Positions 54,735-62,977 of a stretch of 64,000 bases of DNA are shown here, piece by piece. Source of the stretch: Rhodoplanes tepidamans (GTDB taxonomy: Bacteria > Pseudomonadota > Alphaproteobacteria > Rhizobiales > Xanthobacteraceae). The DNA lies in NCBI RefSeq assembly GCF_030813915.1, contig NZ_JAUSUJ010000009.1, positions 62,001 to 126,000 on the forward strand, written 5' to 3'. Both the position numbers and the translations under genes were made by a program. Every line of letters begins with the position of its first letter. Positions within the stretch are counted from its first letter, which is position 1. The notes under the pieces were generated by a model. That model had not been told where the DNA came from, searched no databases, and worked only from the letters and a program-made list of their open reading frames with translations.

Positions 54735-56678
54735 ATGACGTCTCAGGACGTTACCGCCGGGAGTTTGGACGCCGTCTCGGCTGGTGCCGCGGCCCGCACA
54801 CGGGTGGCTGCGCATGTCGAGACGGGCTATCGGGCCGACATCGACGGCCTGCGCGCGGTCGCCATCCTGCCGGTCGTCTGTTTCCACGCATTTCCAGCCG
54901 CGATGCCGGGCGGCTTCGTCGGGGTCGACGTCTTCTTCGTCATCTCGGGCTACCTGATCAGCGGGATCATCCTGTCCCAGCTCGATCGCGGCACCTTCGG
55001 CCTCGCCGACTACTACGCCCGCCGGGTGCGCCGCATCTTCCCGGCGCTCGGGGTCGTGCTGTCGACCTCCTATGTGACCGGCTGGTGGCTGCTCTATCCG
55101 GACGAGTTCAAGCAGCTCTGCAAGCACATCGCGGCCGGCGCCGCGTTCGTCGCCAATTTCGCGCTGCGCCGCGAGGTCGGCTATTTCGACGGCGCCGCCG
55201 AGACCAAGCCGATGCTGCATCTGTGGTCGCTCGGCGTCGAGGAGCAGTTCTACATCGTCTGGCCGCTGCTGCTGTGGGCCGCCGTCAAGGCGCGGGCGAA
55301 CCTGCGCACCGTCATCCTCGCGGCGCTCGCCGTCTCGCTCGCCTGGAACCTGTGGGCGGTCGGAGCGGACGACCCCAGGAGCTTCTTCTCGCCGCTGGTG
55401 CGGGTGTGGGAGCTGGCGACCGGGGCGCTGCTGGCGCAGGCCGGCGCCGGTGCGGCCGGCCCCGGGGCGCCGCGGCGCTCGCTCGGCCGCGATGCGCTGT
55501 CGGTCGTCGGCGCGGCGCTGCTCGTCGGGGCGGTGCTGCTGATCGACCGGGAGATGCCGTTCCCCGGCTGGCGCGCGGCCGTGCCGGTTGCCGGGACGGC
55601 GCTGCTGATCGCGGCGGGGCCGGGGGCGCTGGTCAACCGCACCGTGCTGGCGAACCCGCTGATGGTCGGGATCGGGCTGATCAGCTACCCGCTGTATCTG
55701 TGGCACTGGCCGCTGCTGTCCTTCGCCCATGTGGCGGTCCTCGACGCGGCCGAGCCGCTGGTGCGCGGCCTCGCCGTGGCGGCGGCCTTCGGGCTCGCCT
55801 GGGCGACCTGGCGGTTCGTCGAGCGGCCGCTGCGCTTCGGGCGGCTCCGCCGCGTCGCCGTGCCGGGACTCGCGGCCGCGCTGGTGGCGATCGGTGGCGT
55901 CGCCTGGGCGACCAACAAGGCCGACGGGCTTCCCGGCCGCGTCCCGGCCGAGACCGGCGGGCTCGCCTCCTGGCGCTACGACACCGCGCCGGCCTACCGG
56001 TCCGGCACCTGCTTCCTCGAGGAGCTGCGCGCCAGCGCCTTCGGCGACTGCGTCGACCCGCCTGCCGCCGGACCGCGGCTGGTCTTCCTGTGGGGGGATT
56101 CGCACGCCGCCCATCTCTATGCCGGGCTGCGGACGGCGGCGCCCCGCATGGCGCAGTACACGGCCTCCGGCTGCCCGCCGCTGCTGGAGACCGATTTCGG
56201 CTACCGCGCCAATTGCCGGGTCATCAACGAGGCGGTGCTCGAGCGGCTGGTGCGGCTCGCGCCCCACACGGTCGTGCTGGCGGCCCACTGGAAGGACCAC
56301 GACTGGCGGCGGCTCGATGCGACGCTCGCCGCCCTCGAACGGGCCGGCGTCCCCCGCGTCGTCGTGGTCGGGCCGGTGCCGCAATGGCAGATCGCGCTGC
56401 CCAAGGTGCTGCTGCGTTACGCGGCGCGCAGCGGCGGCGCCTATCCGGAGCGCACGAGCTGGGGGCTCGCGTCGGAGATCGGCCGGCTCGACCACGCCAT
56501 GAAGCCGTTCGTCGAGGCGCGCGGCGGCGTCTACGTGTCTCCCTATGCGGCGCTGTGCGACGCGCGCGGCTGCCTCACCCATGTCGGCCCGGTGCCCGAC
56601 GGCCTGATCACCTTCGACGGGCACCACCTGACCGTGGTCGGCGCGACCCATGTGGTGCGGACGCTGGCGCTGCCCTGA
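54735..56678 (+). CDS. OafA/YrhL-type acyltransferase with C-terminal SGNH domain
   Basis: A 647-residue membrane enzyme. The acyltransferase-3 domain (about 32-395) has about ten helices, YRADIDGLRAVAIL with catalytic H51 in VVCFHAFP, and HLWSLGVEEQFYIVWPLLL. The SGNH domain (about 420-647) has FLWGDSHAAHL (Ser) and DGHHLT (Asp/His). Such proteins O-acetylate surface glycans such as O-antigen. GGGAGGGG lies about 9 bases before ATG 54735. It converges with the PP-loop/FkbM gene. Confidence 0.9.
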   Translation: MTSQDVTAGSLDAVSAGAAARTRVAAHVETGYRADIDGLRAVAILPVVCFHAFPAAMPGGFVGVDVFFVISGYLISGIILSQLDRGTFGLADYYARRVRRIFPALGVVLSTSYVTGWWLLYPDEFKQLCKHIAAGAAFVANFALRREVGYFDGAAETKPMLHLWSLGVEEQFYIVWPLLLWAAVKARANLRTVILAALAVSLAWNLWAVGADDPRSFFSPLVRVWELATGALLAQAGAGAAGPGAPRRSLGRDALSVVGAALLVGAVLLIDREMPFPGWRAAVPVAGTALLIAAGPGALVNRTVLANPLMVGIGLISYPLYLWHWPLLSFAHVAVLDAAEPLVRGLAVAAAFGLAWATWRFVERPLRFGRLRRVAVPGLAAALVAIGGVAWATNKADGLPGRVPAETGGLASWRYDTAPAYRSGTCFLEELRASAFGDCVDPPAAGPRLVFLWGDSHAAHLYAGLRTAAPRMAQYTASGCPPLLETDFGYRANCRVINEAVLERLVRLAPHTVVLAAHWKDHDWRRLDATLAALERAGVPRVVVVGPVPQWQIALPKVLLRYAARSGGAYPERTSWGLASEIGRLDHAMKPFVEARGGVYVSPYAALCDARGCLTHVGPVPDGLITFDGHHLTVVGATHVVRTLALP

Positions 56679-56717
56679 GCCGGCGCGGGGCAGGCGTCCG
56701 CGGACGGTGCGAGGCGC

Positions 56718-58793
56718 TCAGATCCGGGCGCGCAGCACCACGTCCTGGGCATGGAAGCGGCCGCCGGCGAGCAGCGCGGCGAGGCGGGCCGGGTCGGCGT
56801 CCGGCACCGGCACCAGGGCGCCGGTCGCCGGCTCGAACAGCTCCACGGTGAAGGCCGCCAGGATCTCGGCGCGATCGGGCTCCGGCAGATGGTGCATCTC
56901 GATCATCGCCGCGAAGGCGGCGAAGCTCCGCGCGGCGTCGCCGAGGCCGCGCAGCACCGCCGCCTCGTGCCCCTCGACGTCGATCTTGACCAGCACACGC
57001 TTCGCGTCGTCGTCCGTGCCGGCCGCGAGCAGGCGCGCCAGCGTCGTCGCGTGGACCAGGATCGGCTCCAGCCGGTGGCCGGCCGTCTCGGCCGGCGACA
57101 CCGCCGCGGCCGACAGGCCCGACCAGGTGCGGTCGATGGTCAGCGCCAGCGTGCCCTCGCGGTCGCTCAGCGCCTTCTGCACCAGCGTCACGGGGCGGCC
57201 GGCCTCCTGCAGGGTGCGGGCGAGGTGCCAGCAGACATGCGGGTTGGGCTCGACCGCGACGACCCGGGTGCCGGCCGGCAGGTCGAGGTCGACCAGCATC
57301 TCGCCGTAGTTGGCGCCGACGTCGACCACATCGGTCCACGGCCCGGCGTCGACGAGGCGCCGCCACAGCCGCAGCGACACCGGGTTCAGGTCGCCGGCCC
57401 GCGCCAGCAGGGCGTGGCCGCGGCGGTCGTCGGGGTCGACATGGATGGCCCGGCCTCCCGGCGACCGGGCCGCGGCCGGCGTCTCGGCGTGGACCGGCGG
57501 CGGGCCGGCCGGTCGCGGCGGCGGCGGGGCGCCGGTCCAGGCCGGAAGGCCGTGCGGCCCGGAGCGGCCGCGCAGCGTCCGGGCGATCCGGCGCATCAGC
57601 CGCGCCGGCGCCGGCCGGCCGGTGCCGCCGAGCACGTAGTCGAGGCGGCGGCGCAGCTCGTGCGACTCGCGCTCGGCGTCCATCCCGGCCGTCGTCCGGA
57701 GGCCGGCGCGCAGCAGGCGCCGCTCCGCCGCGTCGATCCAGGCCGCGGCGAGGCCGCGGCCGCGCGCGGTGCGCACGGCGTCGTCGAGCGCCACGAGCGT
57801 ATAGGGGTTGTCCTCCAGGCCCTCGATCGCCTCCGGCGCCGGCACGGCCCCGCCGAGCGAGGCCGGCACCGGATGCCCCAGTGCCGCGAACAGGAGCGCG
57901 GTCTGGAGGCACTTGCGGCAGCGACGGCAGGGGCCGCCGTCGGGGCCCGGGTCGACGCAGCTGCGCAGCGCGGCGACGCCCTCGGGCCAGCCGGCGATCG
58001 CGTCGGCCTTGTCGATCCGCCGCATCCAGGCGCCGTGATGCCGGACCGGAAAGCCGGGCCGGCCGAGCAGGGGATCGGAGATCGGATTGGTCTCGTGCGG
58101 CAGGTCGAGCGCGACGTAGGGATAGGCCGACGGCATCGCCACGGCAGCGTGGCCGGAGAGCAGCAGCGGCACCGCGATCACGGGCGCGAAGTAGCCGAGA
58201 TGGCCGGGCCGGCCGGGCGCGACCTCCTGCCAGTTGGTGGCGGCCTCGACCAGCGGCACGCCGAGCGACTGCGCGCAGGATCGCATGCCGGCGAGAGCCC
58301 CGGCCCAGCGTCCGGCGTCGGCCAGCGCGATGTCGAGCCCGCGAATGGCGACCAGCGTCCCGAGCGAGCCGTCGCGGGCGAGCGTCAGGGCCGAGAAGGC
58401 GCTGTCGAGCCCACCCGAATACGGCAGCACGATCCTGCGCTCCGGCCGGTAGGGCTCGTCCGGGACGAGGCTGTGCTGCCGGATCGCGACCGGGCGGAAC
58501 CGGTCCGGCATCCAGGCCGACCAGCCGCGCTGGAACTCGGCCAGGTTCTCGATCAGGCCGGCGGTCAGCGGTCCGTCGACGGCGAGGTCGCGGCCGGCCG
58601 CCATCGCCATCGCGACGGCCGACACCGTGAAGGCGTGGGCGACCGCGAGCGGCTCCAGCGGCGGCGCCGGCGCCGGGTCGAGGCGGTACCACAGCCGCGC
58701 CGGTCCGCCGGCGAGGCCCGCGAGCACGGCCGCCACCGTGCAGGACGTGCCGTCCCGCGTCTCCGGCTCGATGCGAAGCGTGATCGCGGCCAT
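56718..58793 (-). CDS. Fusion of a QueC/ExsB-like PP-loop domain with an FkbM-type methyltransferase
   Basis: A 691-residue protein. Residues about 115-310 have a PP-loop: PYSGGLDSAFS (SGGLDS 126-131) and a Cys set C279, C289, C292, C295 (CRRCRKC) as in the zinc site of QueC. Residues about 445-680 are an FkbM-type class I methyltransferase: DVVDVGANYGEM (SAM site 491-498) and KIDVEGHE (603-610). A Pro-rich linker (about 410-445) joins them. The first 110 residues are unassigned. The N-terminal half may adenylate a carboxyl or thiolate and the C-terminal half O-methylate a sugar, by inference. ATG 58793, 26 bases after the SDR gene stop. Confidence 0.82.
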   Translation of the reverse strand: MAAITLRIEPETRDGTSCTVAAVLAGLAGGPARLWYRLDPAPAPPLEPLAVAHAFTVSAVAMAMAAGRDLAVDGPLTAGLIENLAEFQRGWSAWMPDRFRPVAIRQHSLVPDEPYRPERRIVLPYSGGLDSAFSALTLARDGSLGTLVAIRGLDIALADAGRWAGALAGMRSCAQSLGVPLVEAATNWQEVAPGRPGHLGYFAPVIAVPLLLSGHAAVAMPSAYPYVALDLPHETNPISDPLLGRPGFPVRHHGAWMRRIDKADAIAGWPEGVAALRSCVDPGPDGGPCRRCRKCLQTALLFAALGHPVPASLGGAVPAPEAIEGLEDNPYTLVALDDAVRTARGRGLAAAWIDAAERRLLRAGLRTTAGMDAERESHELRRRLDYVLGGTGRPAPARLMRRIARTLRGRSGPHGLPAWTGAPPPPRPAGPPPVHAETPAAARSPGGRAIHVDPDDRRGHALLARAGDLNPVSLRLWRRLVDAGPWTDVVDVGANYGEMLVDLDLPAGTRVVAVEPNPHVCWHLARTLQEAGRPVTLVQKALSDREGTLALTIDRTWSGLSAAAVSPAETAGHRLEPILVHATTLARLLAAGTDDDAKRVLVKIDVEGHEAAVLRGLGDAARSFAAFAAMIEMHHLPEPDRAEILAAFTVELFEPATGALVPVPDADPARLAALLAGGRFHAQDVVLRARI

Positions 58794-58819
58794 GGCACCT
58801 GGTCCGCGGTGCGGCGTGG

Positions 58820-59560
58820 TCAGTCCGGCGGATTGTAGTGGAGGAGCCGCCCGGCGCGCAGGTCGAACAGCCGGCCGGTCTCCTGGAAGCTCGGCAGGCA
58901 CAGCGACAGGATCGCCGCGGCGGCGTCCTCGGGCGGCTGTACGGTCTGCGGATCCTCGCCCGGCATCAGCTGGGCCCGCATGCGGGTGCGGGTCGGGCCG
59001 GGATTGATGACGTTGACGCGCACCGGCGTCGTCACCGTCTCGGCCGCGTAGGTGCGGCCCATCATCTCGAGCGCCGCCTTGGAGATCGCATAGGGGCCGC
59101 GATAGGCCTTGCCCGAATGGGCGGCGCCGGACGAGACGAACACGACGCGGGCCGCCGGCGCCTTGCGCAGCAGCGGGTCGAAGCAGCGCAGGATGTGCAG
59201 GTTGGCGGTGACGTTCACCTGCATCAGCTCGTCCCACTCCTTGGGATCGACATGCGGCAGCGGCGTCACCGGGCCGAGCCGGCCGGCATTGGCGACCAGC
59301 ACGTCGAGCCGGCCGTAGCGGTCGTTCAGGACCAGGGCGAGACGGGCGATGCCGTCCGTGTCGGCGAGGTCGAGCGGCACCAGGGTCGCCGAGCCGCCGG
59401 CGGCCTTCACGGCGTCGTCGAGCTCCTCCAGCCCGCCGACCGTGCGGGCGACCGCGACCACATGGGCGCCGGCCTTGGCGAGGGCGAGCGCGGTCGCGGA
59501 GCCGATGCCGCGCGACGCCCCGGTGACGAGCGCAATCTTGTCGGAGAGCGGTTTGGTCAT
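58820..59560 (-). CDS. SDR family oxidoreductase
   Basis: A 246-residue short-chain dehydrogenase. TGASRGIG (14-21), NAG (about 90-92), Ser of FVSSGAAHS and YAISK (catalytic Tyr and Lys) are all present. It uses NAD(P)H on an unknown substrate. In Hyphomicrobiales an SDR of this kind usually follows purF directly; here the PIN pair separates them. It begins 7 bases downstream of the PIN gene. Confidence 0.9.
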   Translation of the reverse strand: MTKPLSDKIALVTGASRGIGSATALALAKAGAHVVAVARTVGGLEELDDAVKAAGGSATLVPLDLADTDGIARLALVLNDRYGRLDVLVANAGRLGPVTPLPHVDPKEWDELMQVNVTANLHILRCFDPLLRKAPAARVVFVSSGAAHSGKAYRGPYAISKAALEMMGRTYAAETVTTPVRVNVINPGPTRTRMRAQLMPGEDPQTVQPPEDAAAAILSLCLPSFQETGRLFDLRAGRLLHYNPPD

Positions 59561-59567
59561 GCTGTGG

Positions 59568-60065
59568 TCAGGTCCAATCGTGTGGTCGGATGTGATTGAA
59601 ATTCAAGACATCTTGGCCGCGGCGCGAAATCACGGCGGCGAGGCGGAAGTCGTCGGTCACAACCAGCACATCCGCGGCCCGGGCGGCCGCGAGAAGTCCC
59701 GTGTCGGTCAGACCGAGGCGCACATACGCCCCGTCACGCACAGCGTCCGACGAGGGAATATAGACCTCGAACGATTTTGCAATGATCTGGCCGGCGGTCG
59801 CCGCCAGAGCGTCATGCTCGTGTTCCGGGAGCTGCCGCGTCAGGTTGTCCGTCTCGGTCGGGATCGAGGGGGTCGTGACCCGGCGAGCGGCGCGGTCGGC
59901 GAGGGCGAGAACGATGTCGAAATCCGCTGCTGTGTAACGCTCGGTCCGCTTGAATGTCGCGATACGAGGCCGGCGACAGAGGCCGATCGTCAGCAGCAGC
60001 ATCAGGTTCGTATCGAGCAGAATCCCTTTCGATCGGCAGCGGGCGACGAGGGTGTCGGGGAGCAC
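59568..60065 (-). CDS. PIN domain protein (probable ribonuclease toxin)
   Basis: A 165-residue PIN-fold protein with the acidic nuclease site: D18 (LLDTNL), E71 (PTETDN), D121 (LTDTG) and D138/D139 (VTDDF). PIN toxins of the VapC type cut tRNA or mRNA. It lies 6 bases downstream of the 94-residue gene and is probably cotranscribed with it. GC content is lower than in purF and the SDR gene on either side. Longer than usual VapC (about 130), with an insertion after residue 30. Confidence 0.82.
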   Translation of the reverse strand: MLPDTLVARCRSKGILLDTNLMLLLTIGLCRRPRIATFKRTERYTAADFDIVLALADRAARRVTTPSIPTETDNLTRQLPEHEHDALAATAGQIIAKSFEVYIPSSDAVRDGAYVRLGLTDTGLLAAARAADVLVVTDDFRLAAVISRRGQDVLNFNHIRPHDWT

Positions 60066-60071
60066 GGCGAG

Positions 60072-60356
60072 CTATTCGATGGGGTGCAGCGTCCGAACCT
60101 TCATGGAGTTGACATGCCCGGTCTCGGCATCGACGCGAAACTGCCGGTAGTTCCGCTTCGACGAGAGTTCGGCCAGCGTCCCGGCATCTTTTGGAATGTC
60201 GATCATGCTCAGGGTGATCACCCACTGGTTCGAGCCGTCGTCGAATTCGGTTTCTTCCAGGCGAGCCTGGCGCGCACCGATGAAATCGTCGAACTGATCG
60301 AGATAGGCGGCCGCAGCCCGAACTGCCGCCCTCACGTCGACCACCGGAACGGGCAT
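60072..60356 (-). CDS. Unknown 94-residue partner of the PIN gene
   Basis: Not recognised. It is acidic to neutral with an N-terminal helix (VRAAVRAAAAYLDQF), then LEETEFDD-NQWVITLSM and YRQFRVDAETGHVNSMKVR, resembling a PepSY-like or cystatin-like beta fold rather than a DNA-binding antitoxin. It is translated just before the PIN gene (6 bases) and begins 37 bases after purF, so it probably is the partner or antidote in this pair. Confidence 0.75.
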   Translation of the reverse strand: MPVPVVDVRAAVRAAAAYLDQFDDFIGARQARLEETEFDDGSNQWVITLSMIDIPKDAGTLAELSSKRNYRQFRVDAETGHVNSMKVRTLHPIE

Positions 60357-60393
60357 CGCGAACCTCCACCTCGATCGATCCGGAACGATCCTC

Positions 60394-61884
60394 TCAGCTT
60401 GCCTCGGCCAGCAGGGAGAGCTGCGACTTGCCGTTCGACTCGGCGGCGAGGTCGGTCAGCGGGGTCGGATACTCGCCGGTGAAGCAGTGGTCGGTGAACT
60501 GCGGCCGGGCCGGGTCGCGGCGCTCCTCGCCGACCGCCCGGTAGATGCCGTCGACCGACAGGAAGGCGAGGCTGTCGGCGCCGATGTACTGGCGCATCTC
60601 CTCGATCGAGTGGGTGGCGGCGAGCAGCTTCTCGCGCTCCGGGGTGTCGATGCCGTAGTAGTCCGGGTGGGTGATCGGCGGCGAGGCGATGCGGAAATGC
60701 ACCTCGGTGGCGCCGGCCTCGCGCATCATCTGGACGATCTTCACCGAGGTGGTGCCGCGCACCAGCGAGTCGTCGATCAGCACGATGCGCTTGCCGGCCA
60801 CCACGGCGCGGTTGGCGTTGTGCTTGAGGCGGACGCCGAGCTCGCGCACCGACTGGGTCGGCTGGATGAAGGTGCGGCCGACATAGTGGTTGCGGATGAT
60901 GCCGAGCTCGTAGGGGACCCCGGCCGCCTGGGCGTAGCCGATCGCCGCCGGCACGCCGGAGTCCGGCACCGGCACGACCACGTCGGCGGGGGCGGCCGCT
61001 TCCCTGGCGAGCTCGGCGCCCATGTTCTTGCGGACCTCGTAGACGCTGCGGCCGCCGACCATCGAGTCCGGCCGCGAGAAGTAGATGTACTCGAAGATGC
61101 ACGGGCGCGGGGCGACCGGCGGGAACGGCTTGTAGGTGTGGGCACCGGTCTCGTCGAACACGAAGACCTCGCCGTTCTCGATGTCGCGCACGTATTTGGC
61201 GCCGATGATGTCGAGCGCGCAGGTCTCCGAGGTGACGATCGGGCAGCCGTCGAGCTCGCCCAGCACCAGCGGCCGGATGCCGAGCGGGTCGCGGGCGCCG
61301 ATCAGCTTCTTGTTGGTCATCGCGACCAGCGAGTAGGAGCCCTCCAGCTCGCGCAGCGCCTCGACGAACTTGTCGACGAAGCGGTTGCGGCGCGACCGCG
61401 CCACCAGATGCAGGATCACCTCGGTGTCGCTGGTCGAGTGCATCATGGCGCCTTCGCCGACCAGGCGGCGCCGCAGGGTCAGGCCGTTGGTCAGGTTGCC
61501 GTTGTGGCCGACCGCGAAGCCGCCCGACTCGAGCTCGGCGAAGAACGGCTGGACGTTGCGCAGGATGGTGCCGCCGGTGGTCGAGTAGCGCACGTGGCCG
61601 ACCGCCATGTGGCCGGGGAGCTGCTCGATGACGTGGCGCTTGGAGAACGTGTCCTCGACCAGCCCGAGCCGCCGCTCGGAATGGAAGCGGCTGCCGTCGA
61701 AGGAGACGATGCCGGCCGCCTCCTCGCCGCGGTGCTGCAGGGCGTGCAGGCCGAGTGCCGTGATGGCGGCCGCGTCGCGGTGCCCGTAGATGCCGAACAC
61801 GCCGCATTCCTCGCGGAGCCGATCGCCGTCGAGCACCGGATCGAAGGCCGACATCCCGGACGCAGGCGCGGTCGAAACAGTCAT
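60394..61884 (-). CDS. purF: Amidophosphoribosyltransferase
   Basis: A 496-residue PurF, first committed enzyme of purine synthesis: PRPP and glutamine to phosphoribosylamine. The start at ATG 61884 has GAGGA 8 bases upstream and leaves a 26-residue propeptide before the nucleophile Cys27 (CGVFGIYG), removed in maturation. The PRPP loop VLIDDSLVRGTTS is intact. Earlier in-frame starts (61902, 61956) would lengthen the propeptide. It follows cvpA by 166 bases. Confidence 0.95.
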   Translation of the reverse strand: MTVSTAPASGMSAFDPVLDGDRLREECGVFGIYGHRDAAAITALGLHALQHRGEEAAGIVSFDGSRFHSERRLGLVEDTFSKRHVIEQLPGHMAVGHVRYSTTGGTILRNVQPFFAELESGGFAVGHNGNLTNGLTLRRRLVGEGAMMHSTSDTEVILHLVARSRRNRFVDKFVEALRELEGSYSLVAMTNKKLIGARDPLGIRPLVLGELDGCPIVTSETCALDIIGAKYVRDIENGEVFVFDETGAHTYKPFPPVAPRPCIFEYIYFSRPDSMVGGRSVYEVRKNMGAELAREAAAPADVVVPVPDSGVPAAIGYAQAAGVPYELGIIRNHYVGRTFIQPTQSVRELGVRLKHNANRAVVAGKRIVLIDDSLVRGTTSVKIVQMMREAGATEVHFRIASPPITHPDYYGIDTPEREKLLAATHSIEEMRQYIGADSLAFLSVDGIYRAVGEERRDPARPQFTDHCFTGEYPTPLTDLAAESNGKSQLSLLAEAS

Positions 61885-62050
61885 GGACAGGTCCTCGGGC
61901 ATCAGGGTGCGGACCGGCCGGGCCCGCGGGGCGGCCGGCGGCGGACCGCCGGCCATGAAAAACAGAACATCGACCGCTCCGTCGATCCTGCTTTCGCAGG
62001 GGACGGATCGGCCGACACGTCGGTCGCGGCCTGACGAGGTCGCGTCGGGG

Positions 62051-62662
62051 TTACAGCACGCGCACGCCCGGCCCGTCCGGCACGAGGCCGGAACGACGGT
62101 CCGCCGGGGCGCGATCGGAGCGCTGCTCCGGCGGCGGTTCGGCGTCCTCGTCGGCGGGCCGTTTCTTGAACCGCTTCAAGATGGTGTTCTCGGGGTCTTC
62201 CGGCAACAGGGACATCAGCCACTGGCCGGTGCCGCGCAGCACCACCTGCGACCGGGCGTTGCGGACGGCGTCGGGCTGCGACTTCGCCGGGACCAGCCAG
62301 TCGAAGAAGATGAAGGCGACGACCACGATCAGCAGGCCGCGGCCGAGCCCGAACAGGAAGCCCAGCGTGCGGTCGAGGGCGCCGATTCGGCTGTCCAGCA
62401 CGCGGTCGGAGATGCGCACCGTGAGGGCCGAGACGATGATCAGGGTGAGCAGGAAGACGCCGCCCGCGGTGGCGCCCATCGCCACGTAGTCGTTGTTGAA
62501 ATACTGCTTGGCCCAGGGCAGCAGCCGGGGAAACGAGTACAGCGTCGCGACCGCGGCGCAGCCCCAGGCGGCGATCGACAGCACCTCGCGCATGAAGCCG
62601 CGCACCATGGCCAGCAGCCCCGAGATCAGCATCACGGCGATCAGGAAGATGTCGAGGTACAT
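62051..62662 (-). CDS. cvpA: CvpA family membrane protein
   Basis: A 203-residue inner-membrane protein with four helices (about 4-22, 28-50, 65-85, 105-125) and a hydrophilic Pro/Glu/Arg-rich tail. The N-terminal LDIFLIAVMLISGLLAMVRGFMREVLSI is the family mark. It lies between radA and purF, the usual alphaproteobacterial place. CvpA affects colicin V production and envelope stress tolerance in other species. ATG at 62662. Confidence 0.92.
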   Translation of the reverse strand: MYLDIFLIAVMLISGLLAMVRGFMREVLSIAAWGCAAVATLYSFPRLLPWAKQYFNNDYVAMGATAGGVFLLTLIIVSALTVRISDRVLDSRIGALDRTLGFLFGLGRGLLIVVVAFIFFDWLVPAKSQPDAVRNARSQVVLRGTGQWLMSLLPEDPENTILKRFKKRPADEDAEPPPEQRSDRAPADRRSGLVPDGPGVRVL

Positions 62663-62893
62663 CTGAGGCGGGCTCGTTCCATGGGGCCGCGGCCGGTCGC
62701 CGACCGGCCGGCGGGATGCGGGCCCGTGTATAGAGCATTTTCCGTCGGCCTGGGAACCGGCGCGGCCAGAAATCCACGGCGCTGCCCACGGTTCCGGGAG
62801 ACCTGTGGCAACCCGGTCATGGGTGGGAGGCGAACCTGTCGCGGCCGGCGCGCCGGACGGCGCGGGCCGGTGACCCGGCCACGGCCGCTGACC

Positions 62894-62912
62894 CTCTCCC
62901 GCGAGGGGAGAG
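62894..62912. repeat. Short intergenic palindrome, copy 2 (CTCTCCC-N5-GGGAGAG)
   Basis: The exact reverse complement of 1406-1424, here with spacer GCGAG, in the gap between radA and cvpA. Confidence 0.6.
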
Positions 62913-62977
62913 GGAAAAGGGTGCCGGTTTCCAAGGTAGGTCGAGCGATCGACCGGAGGTCTCGCTCGCGGGCGCCG

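Noticed and set aside
53154-56651. A 1165-residue open frame on the minus strand
   Set aside because: It lies antisense to the MFS and acyltransferase genes, has Arg/Ala/Gly low-complexity composition and no domain; it is open only because of the GC-rich codon bias.
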